IMG/VR virus record: IMGVR_UViG_3300010430_006937
Location: 1-30,576 of that record
From: a virus
Strand: one strand, 5' to 3'
DNA length: 30,576 bases
The position numbers and the translations under genes were made by a program. The notes below the pieces were generated by a model. The model was not told the DNA's origin. It did not search any database and worked only from the letters and a program-made list of their open reading frames with translations. This document shows, piece by piece, positions 14,265 through 24,185 of this stretch (position 1 is the first letter of the stretch; each line of letters opens with the position of its first letter).

Positions 14265-16339
14265 TGGCCATAGAACGCTTCGAATCAAGCCTGCGACTGC
14301 CAGCGGCGCCCCAACCAAGGGCGCCGGAACCCGTTGATCTGAGTGCCGTGACGCGCGCTGCAGATCGGGGACTCCAAACCATCGACGTGCTGGCCCGACA
14401 GAAGCGGGTCGCGGAGGTTTCCGACGCGCGGACCCGGGCAGTCGGAGAGCTGGGTGAAATCAAGCGGCGCTATCAGGAGGGCCGCGACGAGGAACAGCTG
14501 CGCGCCGGTTTCGGCGAGGACGTCGCCGAGATGCGTACCCGGATCGGCGACACGCTGACGACCGAACTGGCGCGGGAGGAATTCGACAATGTCGTGAATT
14601 CCCTGTCGGCGCCGACGTTCAATTCATTGGCGGAGAAGGTGCGGCGCAACCGCATCGGCTACGAGCGCACAAACCTCGACAACCGTCTGGCGGTGATTGC
14701 GGGCGAAGCGGCACTGACGGATGACAGCGAGGAACGCGAAGCGCTGGTGGCGCAGGCCCTGGACCTGATCTCTGACGGCACGGTTGCCGGGTTCGTTCCG
14801 GATGCCGCATCGGCAACGAAGATCGGCCGGGCATTTCTCTCGCAAGTAGATGACGCGCGGGCGACCAGGCTGGTGACGGATGATCCGCGGGCGGCCGATG
14901 CGGCGCTTGCCGTCGCTGACGACTTTTCCGACCTTGATCCGGATCGCAGGAACGTGCTGCGCGATCGCGCACGGCGGCGGGTGGAAAGCCTGGACCGCGA
15001 AGCCGAACTGACGGCGCGGCGTGAACATCAGGAACAGACCCGCCGTGACCGCGCCAGGATCATCGAGACGCGCGATCGGGCGCGGCTGGCGCTGACCATG
15101 GCACTGGCTGGCGAAAGGCATCCGGACGAAGCCGACATTCTGGCCGATGCCGAACGGGTGTCGGCAGCGGGCAACGTGGATCTGTCGGACACGGCGGAAC
15201 TGACACGGGAAACGGCGAGCGAACTGCGTCTGGCGCGCTCTATCCGGCTAGAGGGCGAGGACTTCCGCGCGATGCCGGTTCAGGAACAGATCCGCGACGT
15301 GGAAACGATGACAAAGGACGGCGTCAAGTCGCCGACCGAATTGCGCGTCGTGGACATGAAGCGGCAGTTGATCGCTGCGACCGTCAAGAGCGTCGAAAAG
15401 GATTTCGTAGGCCATCTGATGAAGGTGGGCCACGAGTTGCCGGCGCTTCAGTTCGGAGATCCTGACAGTTGGCGCGAGCGGGCAGAAACCGTGGCCGGTC
15501 ACGCCGAGGCTTTCGGGGTGCCGGACGCTGCGGTTCTGAGCGATCCGGAGGCTGACGGCCTGTTTCGGGCATGGAACCAGGCCAACGCGGATGACAAGTC
15601 GGCGCTGCTGATCGCCATGGTCGATGGCCTCGGCACTGATCGGGCGCGGCGGGTCATGCAGCGGGTGGCGCGGCAGGATGGAGCGGGCATTTTCGCGGCG
15701 CAGGGATATATCGCCGCCGGGTTTCCCGAAATCGGGCCGCAGATGGTCAAGGGCGAGGAACTGCGGCGGACGGCCGACAACGTCTTGCCATCGGCCAACG
15801 AACGCGGCGAATCCGTGACCAAGGTCTACGGGACTGCCTTCGCCGGCCAGGGGGCAACCGAGGCGCTGTACGTCAAGGCGGCGGAGAATGTCTATCTGGC
15901 GATGCGCGAGGAGCGCGGCGAGCTGCATGCGCCCTTCGACCCTGACCTGTTCGACGAGGCCCTGGAGCGGACCACCGGCCCGTTGGTCGATTTCAACGAT
16001 TCCCGCGTGATCCTGCCGCGCGGCTGGGATGAAGACCGGCTGGAAGATCTCATGGACGGGCTGCAGGACGAAGATCTCGACGGCGCGCTGGCAGGTCTCG
16101 AGCCGGTAACGGCGGAGGCGGTGCGGGACAGCGGCACGTTGCAGACAATCGGGCCGGGTGTGTACCTGCTGAAATTCGGCGTGCTCGGTTCGGTCGTAAC
16201 CGCCGAGGGCGAGCCCGTGGTGCTGGATCTCGCGGCGCTGGAACAGCGGATTGCGGATCGCCGTGCGTCGCTGTCAAAGGCTCAGAGCGGCATCGGCCGT
16301 GCGATCCTTGCCGGGCAGCGCAAGGATGCTCCGCGATGA
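14264..16339 (+). CDS. Internal virion protein C-like (T7 gp15-like)
   Basis: This 691-residue protein overlaps its upstream neighbour by one base and its downstream neighbour by four (ATGA). It is almost wholly helical and very rich in Ala, Arg, Glu and Asp, with no hydrophobic segment. That fits gp15-type core/ejection proteins (T7 gp15 is about 747 residues), which form the periplasmic part of the ejection tube. No catalytic motif is visible. The assignment rests mainly on order, size and composition. Confidence 0.7.
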   Translation: MAIERFESSLRLPAAPQPRAPEPVDLSAVTRAADRGLQTIDVLARQKRVAEVSDARTRAVGELGEIKRRYQEGRDEEQLRAGFGEDVAEMRTRIGDTLTTELAREEFDNVVNSLSAPTFNSLAEKVRRNRIGYERTNLDNRLAVIAGEAALTDDSEEREALVAQALDLISDGTVAGFVPDAASATKIGRAFLSQVDDARATRLVTDDPRAADAALAVADDFSDLDPDRRNVLRDRARRRVESLDREAELTARREHQEQTRRDRARIIETRDRARLALTMALAGERHPDEADILADAERVSAAGNVDLSDTAELTRETASELRLARSIRLEGEDFRAMPVQEQIRDVETMTKDGVKSPTELRVVDMKRQLIAATVKSVEKDFVGHLMKVGHELPALQFGDPDSWRERAETVAGHAEAFGVPDAAVLSDPEADGLFRAWNQANADDKSALLIAMVDGLGTDRARRVMQRVARQDGAGIFAAQGYIAAGFPEIGPQMVKGEELRRTADNVLPSANERGESVTKVYGTAFAGQGATEALYVKAAENVYLAMREERGELHAPFDPDLFDEALERTTGPLVDFNDSRVILPRGWDEDRLEDLMDGLQDEDLDGALAGLEPVTAEAVRDSGTLQTIGPGVYLLKFGVLGSVVTAEGEPVVLDLAALEQRIADRRASLSKAQSGIGRAILAGQRKDAPR

Positions 16340-18789
16340 CCGGACTCCTGGAAAGTGACACGCGGGAAGTCATGAACCGGGCGCGGCGGACCCCTGTTGC
16401 GGGGCTGCCTTCGACTGCGACCGATGCGTTTCTGGCGGAGTTCGAGCGGGTCGGCCTGGTCGACACCATGGAAGGTGAAACGATCACCAACCGCCGTGCC
16501 GTCGCGGAGCGGAACGAAGCAGTCCTTTCGATCACCGGCCGCCCTTTCGACGCATGGGTCGAGGAAATCGCGCCGCAGGTGCTGACGCGCGGTACCGAGG
16601 GTCGCAGTGCAGCGGATCTGATGGACCCGATCATAGAAGAGATCCGGCGCAGGGTGCCGGCACAGGAACGGTCGCGGATCCTCGACAGCGGTGGCGTCGA
16701 AGCGCGCTCGCGCGAAATCGCTCTGGAGGCGGAGGCACGCGCCAGCCGGATCGCGGGACTTTCCGATTCCTTCTGGACCGACGCTGCCGGGGTTGCTGGC
16801 GGGATGCTGCGGACGACGATCTCGCCGATCAACCTCGCGACCTTGCCCGTTGGCTTCGGCGGTGGCGGTCTCGCGCGGATCATGGCGCGCGAAGCGGCGC
16901 TGGGTTTCGGTGTCGAGGGTGTGCAGCAGCCGGACGTGCAGGCGCGGCGCGCGGAACTGGGACTTGAATCAGGTTTCGGGCCGGCGCTCGAAAACATGAC
17001 GATGGCGGCAGGCGGTGCGGCCGCATTCTCCGGCGGCGCCGTATTGCTGGGCAAGGCGTGGCGGCGGGCTTTCGGCCGACCTGGTGATCCGCCGCCCGAA
17101 ATCGACAGCGCCATGGCGGCGTTGGACCGGCAGGAGCTGGAGGCAGCATCCGCGGCGGATTCGTTCCGGGACACCAGGTCTCACAGGGAAGATCTGGATG
17201 CGGCGCGCGCGTCGTTCGATCTGGACCGGCAGGACCGGTTCCGTCCGGTCGAAACCGCGTCGGAACCTGCGGCGCCGCCCGCTTCGGATGGCCCGGTCGT
17301 GCTGCCGCGGGTCGAGCCGGCCACCCTGCCGGCGACCCGGGAAGGGGGCGACAGTGTCTTCGTGCCTGGCGGCGGCCGGATCGACGTCGGCTATGCCGTT
17401 GTCGAGGCGCGGGATCTGATCACCAGCCATGCCGATGATCTGGCGCGCAATGAGAAGTTTGACCCGACCTTGCAACCGCGGCAGCGCGACCGTGCGGCCA
17501 GCCGGGCGCAGATCGATCAGATGGTGCGGACACTGCAGCCGGAACTGCTCGGCAGGTCGCCGACCGCTGACACAGGTGCGCCGATCATAGGGCCCGACAT
17601 GCAGGTCGAGAGCGGCAATGCGCGCGCGATCGCACTGCGGCGGCTGTTCCGTGAGCGGGCGACAGGTCCGGAGGCCGAGGCGTACCGGAAGTTCCTGCAG
17701 GACCAGGGGCTGAACCTGGACGGTTTCGAGGCACCGGTGCTGGTGCGGCAGCGACGTACCAACCTGACGGACGCGCAGCGCCGAGAATTCGTCAAGGCAG
17801 CGAACGAACGGGCGACGGCGGGGCTGTCACCGGGCGAACGGGCGGCAGCAGATGCCGACGCGATAGACGATGCCATGCTGGCGCTGCACGAAGGCGGCGA
17901 CGCCAGCCTGTCCCGGAACAGCCAGTTCGTGCGCCGATTCATGGAGCGCGCGGTCGCGGCAAACGACGTCGCGGAGCTGGTGACAGCGGACGGCCGGTTG
18001 AGCCAGGCCGGCGAAGCGCGCATTGAAGCCGCGTTGGCGGCGAAAGCATACGACGACCGGAAGTTGCTCGAGCTGTTCTACGAACAGACGTCGCCGGAGG
18101 CGCGCGGGCTGCTCGGCGCCATGGCCGATGCTGCGCCGGCGTGGGCCCGCTTGCGCGAGGCGCAGACTGCAGGACGCATCAGTGAAGGACTGGACGTGAC
18201 CGAAGAACTGGTCGCCGCGATCCGGCTGATCGTCGAGGCACGCCGCGCGCGCGTGAAGCTGACCGACCGGGTTTCACAGATGGATCTTTTCGGCGGTGAG
18301 ATGCCGCTGCGCGACCTGATCGTGCGTGCCATGTTCCGTGATGACAACCTGACCCGCGCGGTCGGCCGTCCACAGATGGCGGCCAGGCTGAACCGCTATG
18401 TCGAGCAGGCGATGCTGACCCGGGCGGGACCGGGTCTGTTCGAGGATATGGAGCCGGTGACGGCCAGTGACATCTTTCGCAGCATCATCGCGGGCGACCG
18501 CGCAAGCGGCATGAACGCCGGCGGCGACATGTTCGCGGATACGGCGGACGCGGCGGCGGATGGCAGTGCCGATCGGGCGCAGGCGCGGGAGGTCGAACGG
18601 ATTGTCGCGCAGCGCGAGAACCCGGAGCCGGGCCAGGACAACGACCACGCCCTTGATGGCCCTGTCTGGATCGAAGACCCGGAGACCGGCGAGCCGCGGG
18701 CCATCGAGGCGCGGGAGCTGCTGGACGAAGCCGATGCGGATGAACGGGCGGCAGCGGAGCTGCGCGACTGTGTAGAGGGCGGGATCTGA
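16336..18789 (+). CDS. Internal virion protein with DdrB-type ParB-like domain
   Basis: This 817-residue protein sits between gp15-like and gp16-like genes. Residues ~1-150 are helical; two hydrophobic Gly/Ala-rich segments (~150-190 and ~218-240) could insert in a membrane. Residues ~345-510 match the DdrB-like ParB-superfamily domain: VGYAVVEARDLITSH (351-365), LQPRQRDRA (near 380), GAPIIGPDMQVESGNARAIALRRLF (414-437), VLVRQRRTNLTDAQRREF and a following KAANERAT segment. That domain is known from polyvalent proteins, large multidomain effectors delivered by phages and conjugative elements with their DNA. The remaining C-terminal part is helical and acidic. Ejection into the host is inferred from position; activity of the domain is not known. 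Confidence 0.75.
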   Translation: MTGLLESDTREVMNRARRTPVAGLPSTATDAFLAEFERVGLVDTMEGETITNRRAVAERNEAVLSITGRPFDAWVEEIAPQVLTRGTEGRSAADLMDPIIEEIRRRVPAQERSRILDSGGVEARSREIALEAEARASRIAGLSDSFWTDAAGVAGGMLRTTISPINLATLPVGFGGGGLARIMAREAALGFGVEGVQQPDVQARRAELGLESGFGPALENMTMAAGGAAAFSGGAVLLGKAWRRAFGRPGDPPPEIDSAMAALDRQELEAASAADSFRDTRSHREDLDAARASFDLDRQDRFRPVETASEPAAPPASDGPVVLPRVEPATLPATREGGDSVFVPGGGRIDVGYAVVEARDLITSHADDLARNEKFDPTLQPRQRDRAASRAQIDQMVRTLQPELLGRSPTADTGAPIIGPDMQVESGNARAIALRRLFRERATGPEAEAYRKFLQDQGLNLDGFEAPVLVRQRRTNLTDAQRREFVKAANERATAGLSPGERAAADADAIDDAMLALHEGGDASLSRNSQFVRRFMERAVAANDVAELVTADGRLSQAGEARIEAALAAKAYDDRKLLELFYEQTSPEARGLLGAMADAAPAWARLREAQTAGRISEGLDVTEELVAAIRLIVEARRARVKLTDRVSQMDLFGGEMPLRDLIVRAMFRDDNLTRAVGRPQMAARLNRYVEQAMLTRAGPGLFEDMEPVTASDIFRSIIAGDRASGMNAGGDMFADTADAAADGSADRAQAREVERIVAQRENPEPGQDNDHALDGPVWIEDPETGEPRAIEARELLDEADADERAAAELRDCVEGGI

Positions 18790-21326
18790 TGAGCGTCAAG
18801 TTCTGCGTCAACGGCAAGATCGGAGCGGGCAAGCTGGACGATACCCGCGGCACCCAGTTGCTCGACCTGGTCGACGAGCTGGAACAACAGTACCGGAGCA
18901 CCATGAGTGACGAGAGCGCTGCGCGACAGGCTGCGCTCGATGCGGCAGACATAGCCGAGAAGGAAGCTGCCCGGAAACGCCGCCTGGTCCGCCTGACTGT
19001 CACGGCACAGGCGCGGGCGCGGACACAGATTCTCAGCCACCCGAAAGGGCCGCGGTGGGGCGCGATCTCGATGTTGACGCGCGATATTTGGGAACTGGCG
19101 CCGTGGCACAACGTGGACAAGCTGCGGGCTGTCATCCGGGCAGAAGCGCATGCGCTGTTTGCCAAGGGGCTGGACACGCTGGGGCCGGGATTTCTCGGCA
19201 TCGAAGCCAGCCGCGCGCGGAACCGCGATATTCTGAAGGCGATCTTCGGCGAGGGTGACGCCAGCGCCGCTGCCGGCGACGTCGCGCGCAGCTGGAAGGC
19301 GACGACGGATCATCTGCGTCGGCGATTCAACAACGCCGGCGGCAACATCGGCGAGCTGGATACCTTTCACCTGCCGCAACGCCATGATGCCCTGAAGGTC
19401 GGGTCGGTCAGTTTCCAGGCATGGCGCGAGTTCATTCAGCCGAAGCTCGATCGGTCGCGGATGCTGGACACGCGCACAGGGCGCGTCCTGGACGATGCGC
19501 GGCTCGAGCTGGTGCTGCGCGAAGTCTATGAAAGCATCAGTACGGGTGGACTGTCGAAGACGCAGCCATCGGCGCAGGCGCGCGGGCGGGCGATGGCGAA
19601 CCGCCGCGGCGAGCAGCGGGTGCTGCATTTCAAGCGTGCCGACGACTGGATGGCCTATCAGCAGCAGTTCGGTACCGGCGGTGTGTTCGAGGTCATGACC
19701 GATCATATCGAGCGGCTGGCCAATGATGTTGCCTGGCTCGAGATCTTCGGGCCGAACCCGGCCGCAACACAAAGGTTCGTCGCGGATCTGATCGATCGCC
19801 ACGACGCGGCAGGCGGCGCCGGTGTGGATGTGCCCGTCGATGCCGACGGCAATCTGGTCAAGGGACCGGAGGCGCGGGCGGCGGCAAAGAATGCCAGGGG
19901 GCGCAACAAGCTTCTCAGCCCGATTGCCGACTGGCGCGACGTCTGGGATGACGTGTCCGGTGTCACCGCGTCACCGGCCAACCCCTCGCTTGCGCGGTCG
20001 GCGCAGAACGTCCGGTCATGGCTGGTGGCATCGCAGCTCGGCAGCGCCATGATTTCGGCGCTGTCGGACAATGTGACCAACATGCTGACCGGCTACATGA
20101 ACGGCATCCCGCCCGCGAAGATCCTCGGGCGCAGCATCAGGCAGATGGTGGAGCCGGGTGCGGAACTGAACGCGGTGGAGCTCGGCCTGCTGGGCGACGA
20201 CATGGCACGCATCGCCGGCGCGGCGTCGCGCTTCGGTGGCGAGATCCTGCACCGCAACACGATGAGCCGGATCGCCGACGTGACCTTGCGGGCCAGCCTG
20301 TTGCGGCGCTGGACGGCGGCCGGCCGACATGCCTTCGGCGTCGAGTTCTCGGCGCTGCTCGGGCGGAACCGCAATCAGGCGTTCCAGGATTTGCCGGACA
20401 TGCTGCAGCAGTCGTTCGAGCGTTACGGCATCGGGGCGGACCAATGGGACGTGATCCGCCAGGCGAAGCTATACGAACCGCAGGCCGGGGCGCGGTTCCT
20501 GCGCCCAATGGATGTGGCGGCCGTCAACGCCAGTGGGGCGCTGGACGCTGCACAGCAGCTGCACCGCATGGTGCTGCAGGAGATGGACTACGCCGTTGTG
20601 ACGACAGATCCGCTGACGCGGGCGATCTGGCACCGTGGCACCCAGGCGGGCACCGCCAAGGGCGAAGGCGCGCGGCTGGTGGCGATGTACAAGAGCTTTC
20701 CGACAACCGTGATCACGACGCACCTGATGCGGGCCACGATGCGGCCAACCACGGTAGGCAAGGTCGGCTATGCCGGAACCCTTTTCATCGGCATGACCCT
20801 GTTCGGGATGATGGCATTCCAGGCCAAACAGGTCTCGCGGGGCAAGGACCCGGTGACGACCGACCCATTGAAGCCGGAGGGCCGCGCGGCCTGGGCGGCG
20901 GCAATGCTGCAGGGCGGTGGCCTCGGCATCATCGGCGATTTTGCGTTCGCCGATCAGTCCAGATTCGGCAACGACCTCGCAGTGACGATCGCTGGCCCGG
21001 CCGCGGGACTGGCCGACGACGTGTTCCGTGACTTCATGGTGGCGAACATCCAGCGCGGCATCAGGGGCGAGGAAACCGACTTCGCGGGCGACGCACTCTG
21101 GCTGGCCACCCGGTACACGCCGGGATCCTCGCTCTGGTATCTGCGGCTGGCCCTCGAACGGGAGGTGTTCGACCAGGCCGCACTGATGATTGACCCGAAG
21201 GCTCCGCAGCGGTTCCGGCGGGCCCAGAGACGCGCCCGAAAGGATCTCGGTCAGCGGTACTGGTTGCCGCCGGGCCAGCATCTTTCAAGCGCGCGCCGCC
21301 CTGACTTCAGCGAGGTAGTCAAATGA
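18789..21326 (+). CDS. Large internal virion protein D-like (T7 gp16 C-terminal-like)
   Basis: This 845-residue protein has the conserved gp16-type C-terminal half: a mid-region AQNVRSWLVASQLGSAMISALSDNVTNM (~400-430), YKSFPTTVITTHLMRA, a membrane-like segment (VGYAGTLFIGMTLFGMMAFQ), and the hallmark end SSLWYLRLALEREVFDQAAL followed by RAQRRARKDLGQRYWLPPG. It is probably ejected into the inner membrane and cytoplasm at infection. T7 gp16 is longer (about 1,318) and starts with a lytic transglycosylase domain; none is visible here, so wall degradation must come from elsewhere. Overlaps are one base upstream and four (ATGA) downstream. Confidence 0.8.
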   Translation: MSVKFCVNGKIGAGKLDDTRGTQLLDLVDELEQQYRSTMSDESAARQAALDAADIAEKEAARKRRLVRLTVTAQARARTQILSHPKGPRWGAISMLTRDIWELAPWHNVDKLRAVIRAEAHALFAKGLDTLGPGFLGIEASRARNRDILKAIFGEGDASAAAGDVARSWKATTDHLRRRFNNAGGNIGELDTFHLPQRHDALKVGSVSFQAWREFIQPKLDRSRMLDTRTGRVLDDARLELVLREVYESISTGGLSKTQPSAQARGRAMANRRGEQRVLHFKRADDWMAYQQQFGTGGVFEVMTDHIERLANDVAWLEIFGPNPAATQRFVADLIDRHDAAGGAGVDVPVDADGNLVKGPEARAAAKNARGRNKLLSPIADWRDVWDDVSGVTASPANPSLARSAQNVRSWLVASQLGSAMISALSDNVTNMLTGYMNGIPPAKILGRSIRQMVEPGAELNAVELGLLGDDMARIAGAASRFGGEILHRNTMSRIADVTLRASLLRRWTAAGRHAFGVEFSALLGRNRNQAFQDLPDMLQQSFERYGIGADQWDVIRQAKLYEPQAGARFLRPMDVAAVNASGALDAAQQLHRMVLQEMDYAVVTTDPLTRAIWHRGTQAGTAKGEGARLVAMYKSFPTTVITTHLMRATMRPTTVGKVGYAGTLFIGMTLFGMMAFQAKQVSRGKDPVTTDPLKPEGRAAWAAAMLQGGGLGIIGDFAFADQSRFGNDLAVTIAGPAAGLADDVFRDFMVANIQRGIRGEETDFAGDALWLATRYTPGSSLWYLRLALEREVFDQAALMIDPKAPQRFRRAQRRARKDLGQRYWLPPGQHLSSARRPDFSEVVK

Positions 21327-23914
21327 CCGTCGATACCGACGTAGCCGAATGGACGTTCAACTTTACCGGCGCTGAAACGTCCTATGCCATGAACCCCGGC
21401 TATTTCGCGGCCAACAGCGATATCCAGATTGCACTGCGCCCCGCAAGCGGCGCAGATTCGACGTTGACGGAGGGTGTGCATTACAGCCTGACCGGCGCGG
21501 GGGTGCAGAACGGTGGCGTGATCACGGTCATCAGCTTCCCGCTTTCGGCCGGGACGGTGATTGTCGAACGTGTCGTCGCAATCACTCAGGAAACCGACCG
21601 TGCCGAGTCGATCGCCTACCCTGAATCGGTGACAGAAGCCGACTTCGACAAGATCGTGATGATCGCGCAGCAACTGAACCGCAAGATCCTGCGGGCGCTG
21701 CGCCATCCTGCCGGCGAGACGGCCGGTGCCTTGCCCGGAAAGGCCGCCATGGCGTCGCGGCTGCTGGCGTTCGATGCTTCCGGCGATCCGGAAGCCGGGC
21801 CGCTGACAAGCACGGTGACGGATCTCGCCACGGCGGTGGATGACGCGGAGGCAGCCGAGGCGGCGGCGGCGGCCAGTGCTGTCGCGGCAGCGGCCAGTGC
21901 CACGGCAGCGGCTGCCGAGGCGCAGGACGTGTCCGCGCTGGTGCAGAACATTCCGAACATGGCGACCGCGACCGGTGACGGCGCGACCGCGACCGTGACC
22001 CTGCCGGCGGAGCCGGTCGACGAAAAGGCGCTGCTGGTCAGCCTGGATGGCATCTTCCAGCACACGGACGCATTCAGTGTCTCCGGCACCACGCTGACCT
22101 TTTCCGCTGCGCCGCCAAACGGTGTGGCGATCGAGGTCCGTGACCTGTCGTCAACGGCCATCGTCAACGCAACGGACGTGTCGGCGCTCGCCGCCATCGC
22201 CGCCGCGATCTCCACGGTCGCCGGCATCAGCGCGGACGTGTCCACGGTCGCGGCCAATGACAGCGACATCAGCGACGTGGCCGATGACCTGAACGGGTCG
22301 AACACCATCGGCGCGGCGATCACGGCGGCGAGCAACGCGGCCAGCTCCGCGACGGCAGCGGCGGGAAGTGCCACGGCGGCGGCAGCCAGTGCGACGGCAG
22401 CGGCAACCGCCGAGACCAATGCGGAGACGGCGGAGACCAATGCCGAGACGGCGCAGGCGGCAGCCGAGACGGCGCAGACGGCAGCCGAAACAGCGCAGAC
22501 GGCAGCCGAAACAGCGCAGACGGCGGCGGAGACGGCGGAGACCAATGCGGAGACGGCGGAGACGAACGCCGCAGCATCCGAAACGGCGGCAGCGGCCAGC
22601 GCTTCGAGCGCGGCCAGTGCCGTGGCGGACGCCATCATCGCCGCTGCGCGGGCCGGGTTCCGACAGCGGTTCGCACTCATGCCGCCGTCAATCTTCGGCT
22701 TCGATCTGGGCGAAGTCAGCCAGATCGCCCTGACGCGGGCAACGGTGGGCTTCACGAACCTGATCGACGGCAGCATCCAGAGCAAGGCCATAGATGCGCT
22801 CAGGCTGACACACGATCCTGAAACCGGGGAACCGCTCGGATTGCTGGTGGAGCCGCAGCGAACAAACCGCGTCAAGACTCACAACAACATCGCAGTGAAC
22901 ACCTTCCTCCGGCTGACACGGGTGCAGAATGATGTTGTGGCCCCGGACGGCACTACAACGGCGGATCGGCTGACTGAGACTACCGACACCGGCACTCATC
23001 AATGGGGCGGGAGCCTCAACGTCACCGACACCTTCACGGGTGGAGAGATCGTCGTAGCCTCGGTCTGGGTAAAGAGCACCGGGTCTGTGGTCCGCCATAT
23101 CGCGCTGAAGGGAGGTCAGGCCCTGGCGGCGGAGGCTCCCGCGAATACCAATGACCATCTCGGGTTTGTCTTCGACCCCACCGCAGAGACCATCCGCACG
23201 TACTGGGACAACGTGTCTTCCGGAATTGTCGTCGGGTTCGAGAAATACGCGAACGGCTGGTATCGCTGCTGGGCGGCGGGTCCGGTGAAGGCAGCGGGAG
23301 GAACTGGCGGGCTTGTCGTCGAAGTCCGAGAGGACGACACGACCACAAGCTACACGGGCGACACCAACGCTGAAGTGTCTTATTGGGGCGCCCAAGTCGA
23401 AGTCGTGACGGGTACGAATAGCCGCCCCACCAGCCTGGTCAAGACAGCGGGTGCCGCCGCGACGCGCTCCGCCGATCTGGCAACCGTTGACCTGTCTGCC
23501 GTATCCGCTTTCAGGCCGGACGGCTTCTCTGTTCTGATCGAAGGCGAAATACACGATACCAACGGCACATTCCTGTCGATCGGGAAAACGGCCACACAGG
23601 AAGTGGCGCTGGACATGCAGTCCGGAGCCTTGCACGTGACGTCCTCCAGCGGCCTTGACCTGACCGCCGCCTCCGGCCTGTCTGCGGGCGACCGGATCGT
23701 CGTTGCGCTGCGGATGGCGGAAGACGATGTGGCCGTCGCGGTAGATGGAGCGGCAGTGGTCACAGATATCAGCCACACGCTCTACGGCGATGCGGATGAG
23801 ATGCAGCTTGGCGCAAACATCGCCGGTGCATCCGGCCTGCCGTGCGCTATTCAGCAGATCGCCATCTTCGGCCCCCTGCCCGATGCAACTCTGGAGGCCA
23901 TGAGCAATGGGTGA
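21323..23914 (+). CDS. Tail fibre protein with heptad stalk and lectin-like end
   Basis: This 863-residue protein starts with a T7 fibre-type attachment domain (~1-135: TFNFTGAETSYAM, LTEGVHYSLTGAG, YPESVTEADFDKIVMIAQQLNRKILRAL). Ala-rich coiled-coil segments follow (~175-205 and ~330-450), the second made of AETAQTA/AETAETN heptads. From ~455 the protein becomes beta-rich: a region around 535-670 (VVASVWVKSTGSVVRHIALKG, WYRCWAAGPVKA) resembles carbohydrate-binding jelly-roll domains of fibres. The final ~130 residues (FSVLIEGEIHD through MQLGANIAG to IQQIAIFG) resemble a concanavalin/LamG-type sandwich. It is the likely receptor-binding protein. ATGA overlap joins it to the preceding gene. 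Confidence 0.85.
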   Translation: MTVDTDVAEWTFNFTGAETSYAMNPGYFAANSDIQIALRPASGADSTLTEGVHYSLTGAGVQNGGVITVISFPLSAGTVIVERVVAITQETDRAESIAYPESVTEADFDKIVMIAQQLNRKILRALRHPAGETAGALPGKAAMASRLLAFDASGDPEAGPLTSTVTDLATAVDDAEAAEAAAAASAVAAAASATAAAAEAQDVSALVQNIPNMATATGDGATATVTLPAEPVDEKALLVSLDGIFQHTDAFSVSGTTLTFSAAPPNGVAIEVRDLSSTAIVNATDVSALAAIAAAISTVAGISADVSTVAANDSDISDVADDLNGSNTIGAAITAASNAASSATAAAGSATAAAASATAAATAETNAETAETNAETAQAAAETAQTAAETAQTAAETAQTAAETAETNAETAETNAAASETAAAASASSAASAVADAIIAAARAGFRQRFALMPPSIFGFDLGEVSQIALTRATVGFTNLIDGSIQSKAIDALRLTHDPETGEPLGLLVEPQRTNRVKTHNNIAVNTFLRLTRVQNDVVAPDGTTTADRLTETTDTGTHQWGGSLNVTDTFTGGEIVVASVWVKSTGSVVRHIALKGGQALAAEAPANTNDHLGFVFDPTAETIRTYWDNVSSGIVVGFEKYANGWYRCWAAGPVKAAGGTGGLVVEVREDDTTTSYTGDTNAEVSYWGAQVEVVTGTNSRPTSLVKTAGAAATRSADLATVDLSAVSAFRPDGFSVLIEGEIHDTNGTFLSIGKTATQEVALDMQSGALHVTSSSGLDLTAASGLSAGDRIVVALRMAEDDVAVAVDGAAVVTDISHTLYGDADEMQLGANIAGASGLPCAIQQIAIFGPLPDATLEAMSNG
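22409..22590. repeat. 21-nt heptad-coding repeats in the tail fibre
   Basis: Near-identical 21-nt units (two consecutive copies of gcgcagacggcagccgaaaca are exact) encode seven-residue AETAQTA and AETAETN units. They give a uniform coiled-coil stalk of about eight heptads. DNA identity suggests copy-number change by slippage or recombination. Confidence 0.8.
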
Positions 23915-24185
23915 TTTCTTTCTGAAGTTTGATGACGCCGCCGCAGCCGCCGCAGCATTGTCAGCCGACGGGATGGACGGAAAGCCCGATGGATCGTGGG
24001 CACTGGACCACGTAGGGGCTGTATGGACCCAGGACGTGCTTGATGAGGCTGGAAACGTGGTGACGCCGGCGGCTCCGGTAGCCGGGTATCACGTGAACGT
24101 CAGGCTGCTGACGGGATCGCTGCCGGAGTCCCTGACCGCGTTTGAAGTGTTCCCGGCAGCGCCGTACAGGAGGTTTGCACAATGA
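23907..24185 (+). CDS. Small tail-fibre-associated hypothetical protein
   Basis: This 92-residue protein starts inside the end of the fibre gene (8-base overlap) and ends with an ATGA overlap into the next. It begins GDFFLKFDDAAAAAAALSADGM and ends in a beta-like VAGYHVNVRLLTGSLPESLTAFEVFPAAPYRRFA. Short proteins of this kind, with a DxAAAxAAL start and a YHVNxR-type middle, commonly follow fibre genes in phages of Gram-negative bacteria, perhaps as fibre chaperones or tip subunits. The exact role is unknown. Confidence 0.6.
   Translation: MGDFFLKFDDAAAAAAALSADGMDGKPDGSWALDHVGAVWTQDVLDEAGNVVTPAAPVAGYHVNVRLLTGSLPESLTAFEVFPAAPYRRFAQ

Noticed and set aside
18396-19802. A 468-codon minus-strand frame across two internal virion genes
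   Set aside because: It spans the junction of two coupled virion genes with strong family motifs and has shadow-like composition.
21616-22875. A 419-codon minus-strand frame rich in Ala, Val and Ser
   Set aside because: It is the antisense of the Ala-rich fibre stalk; repeat-driven lack of stops explains it.
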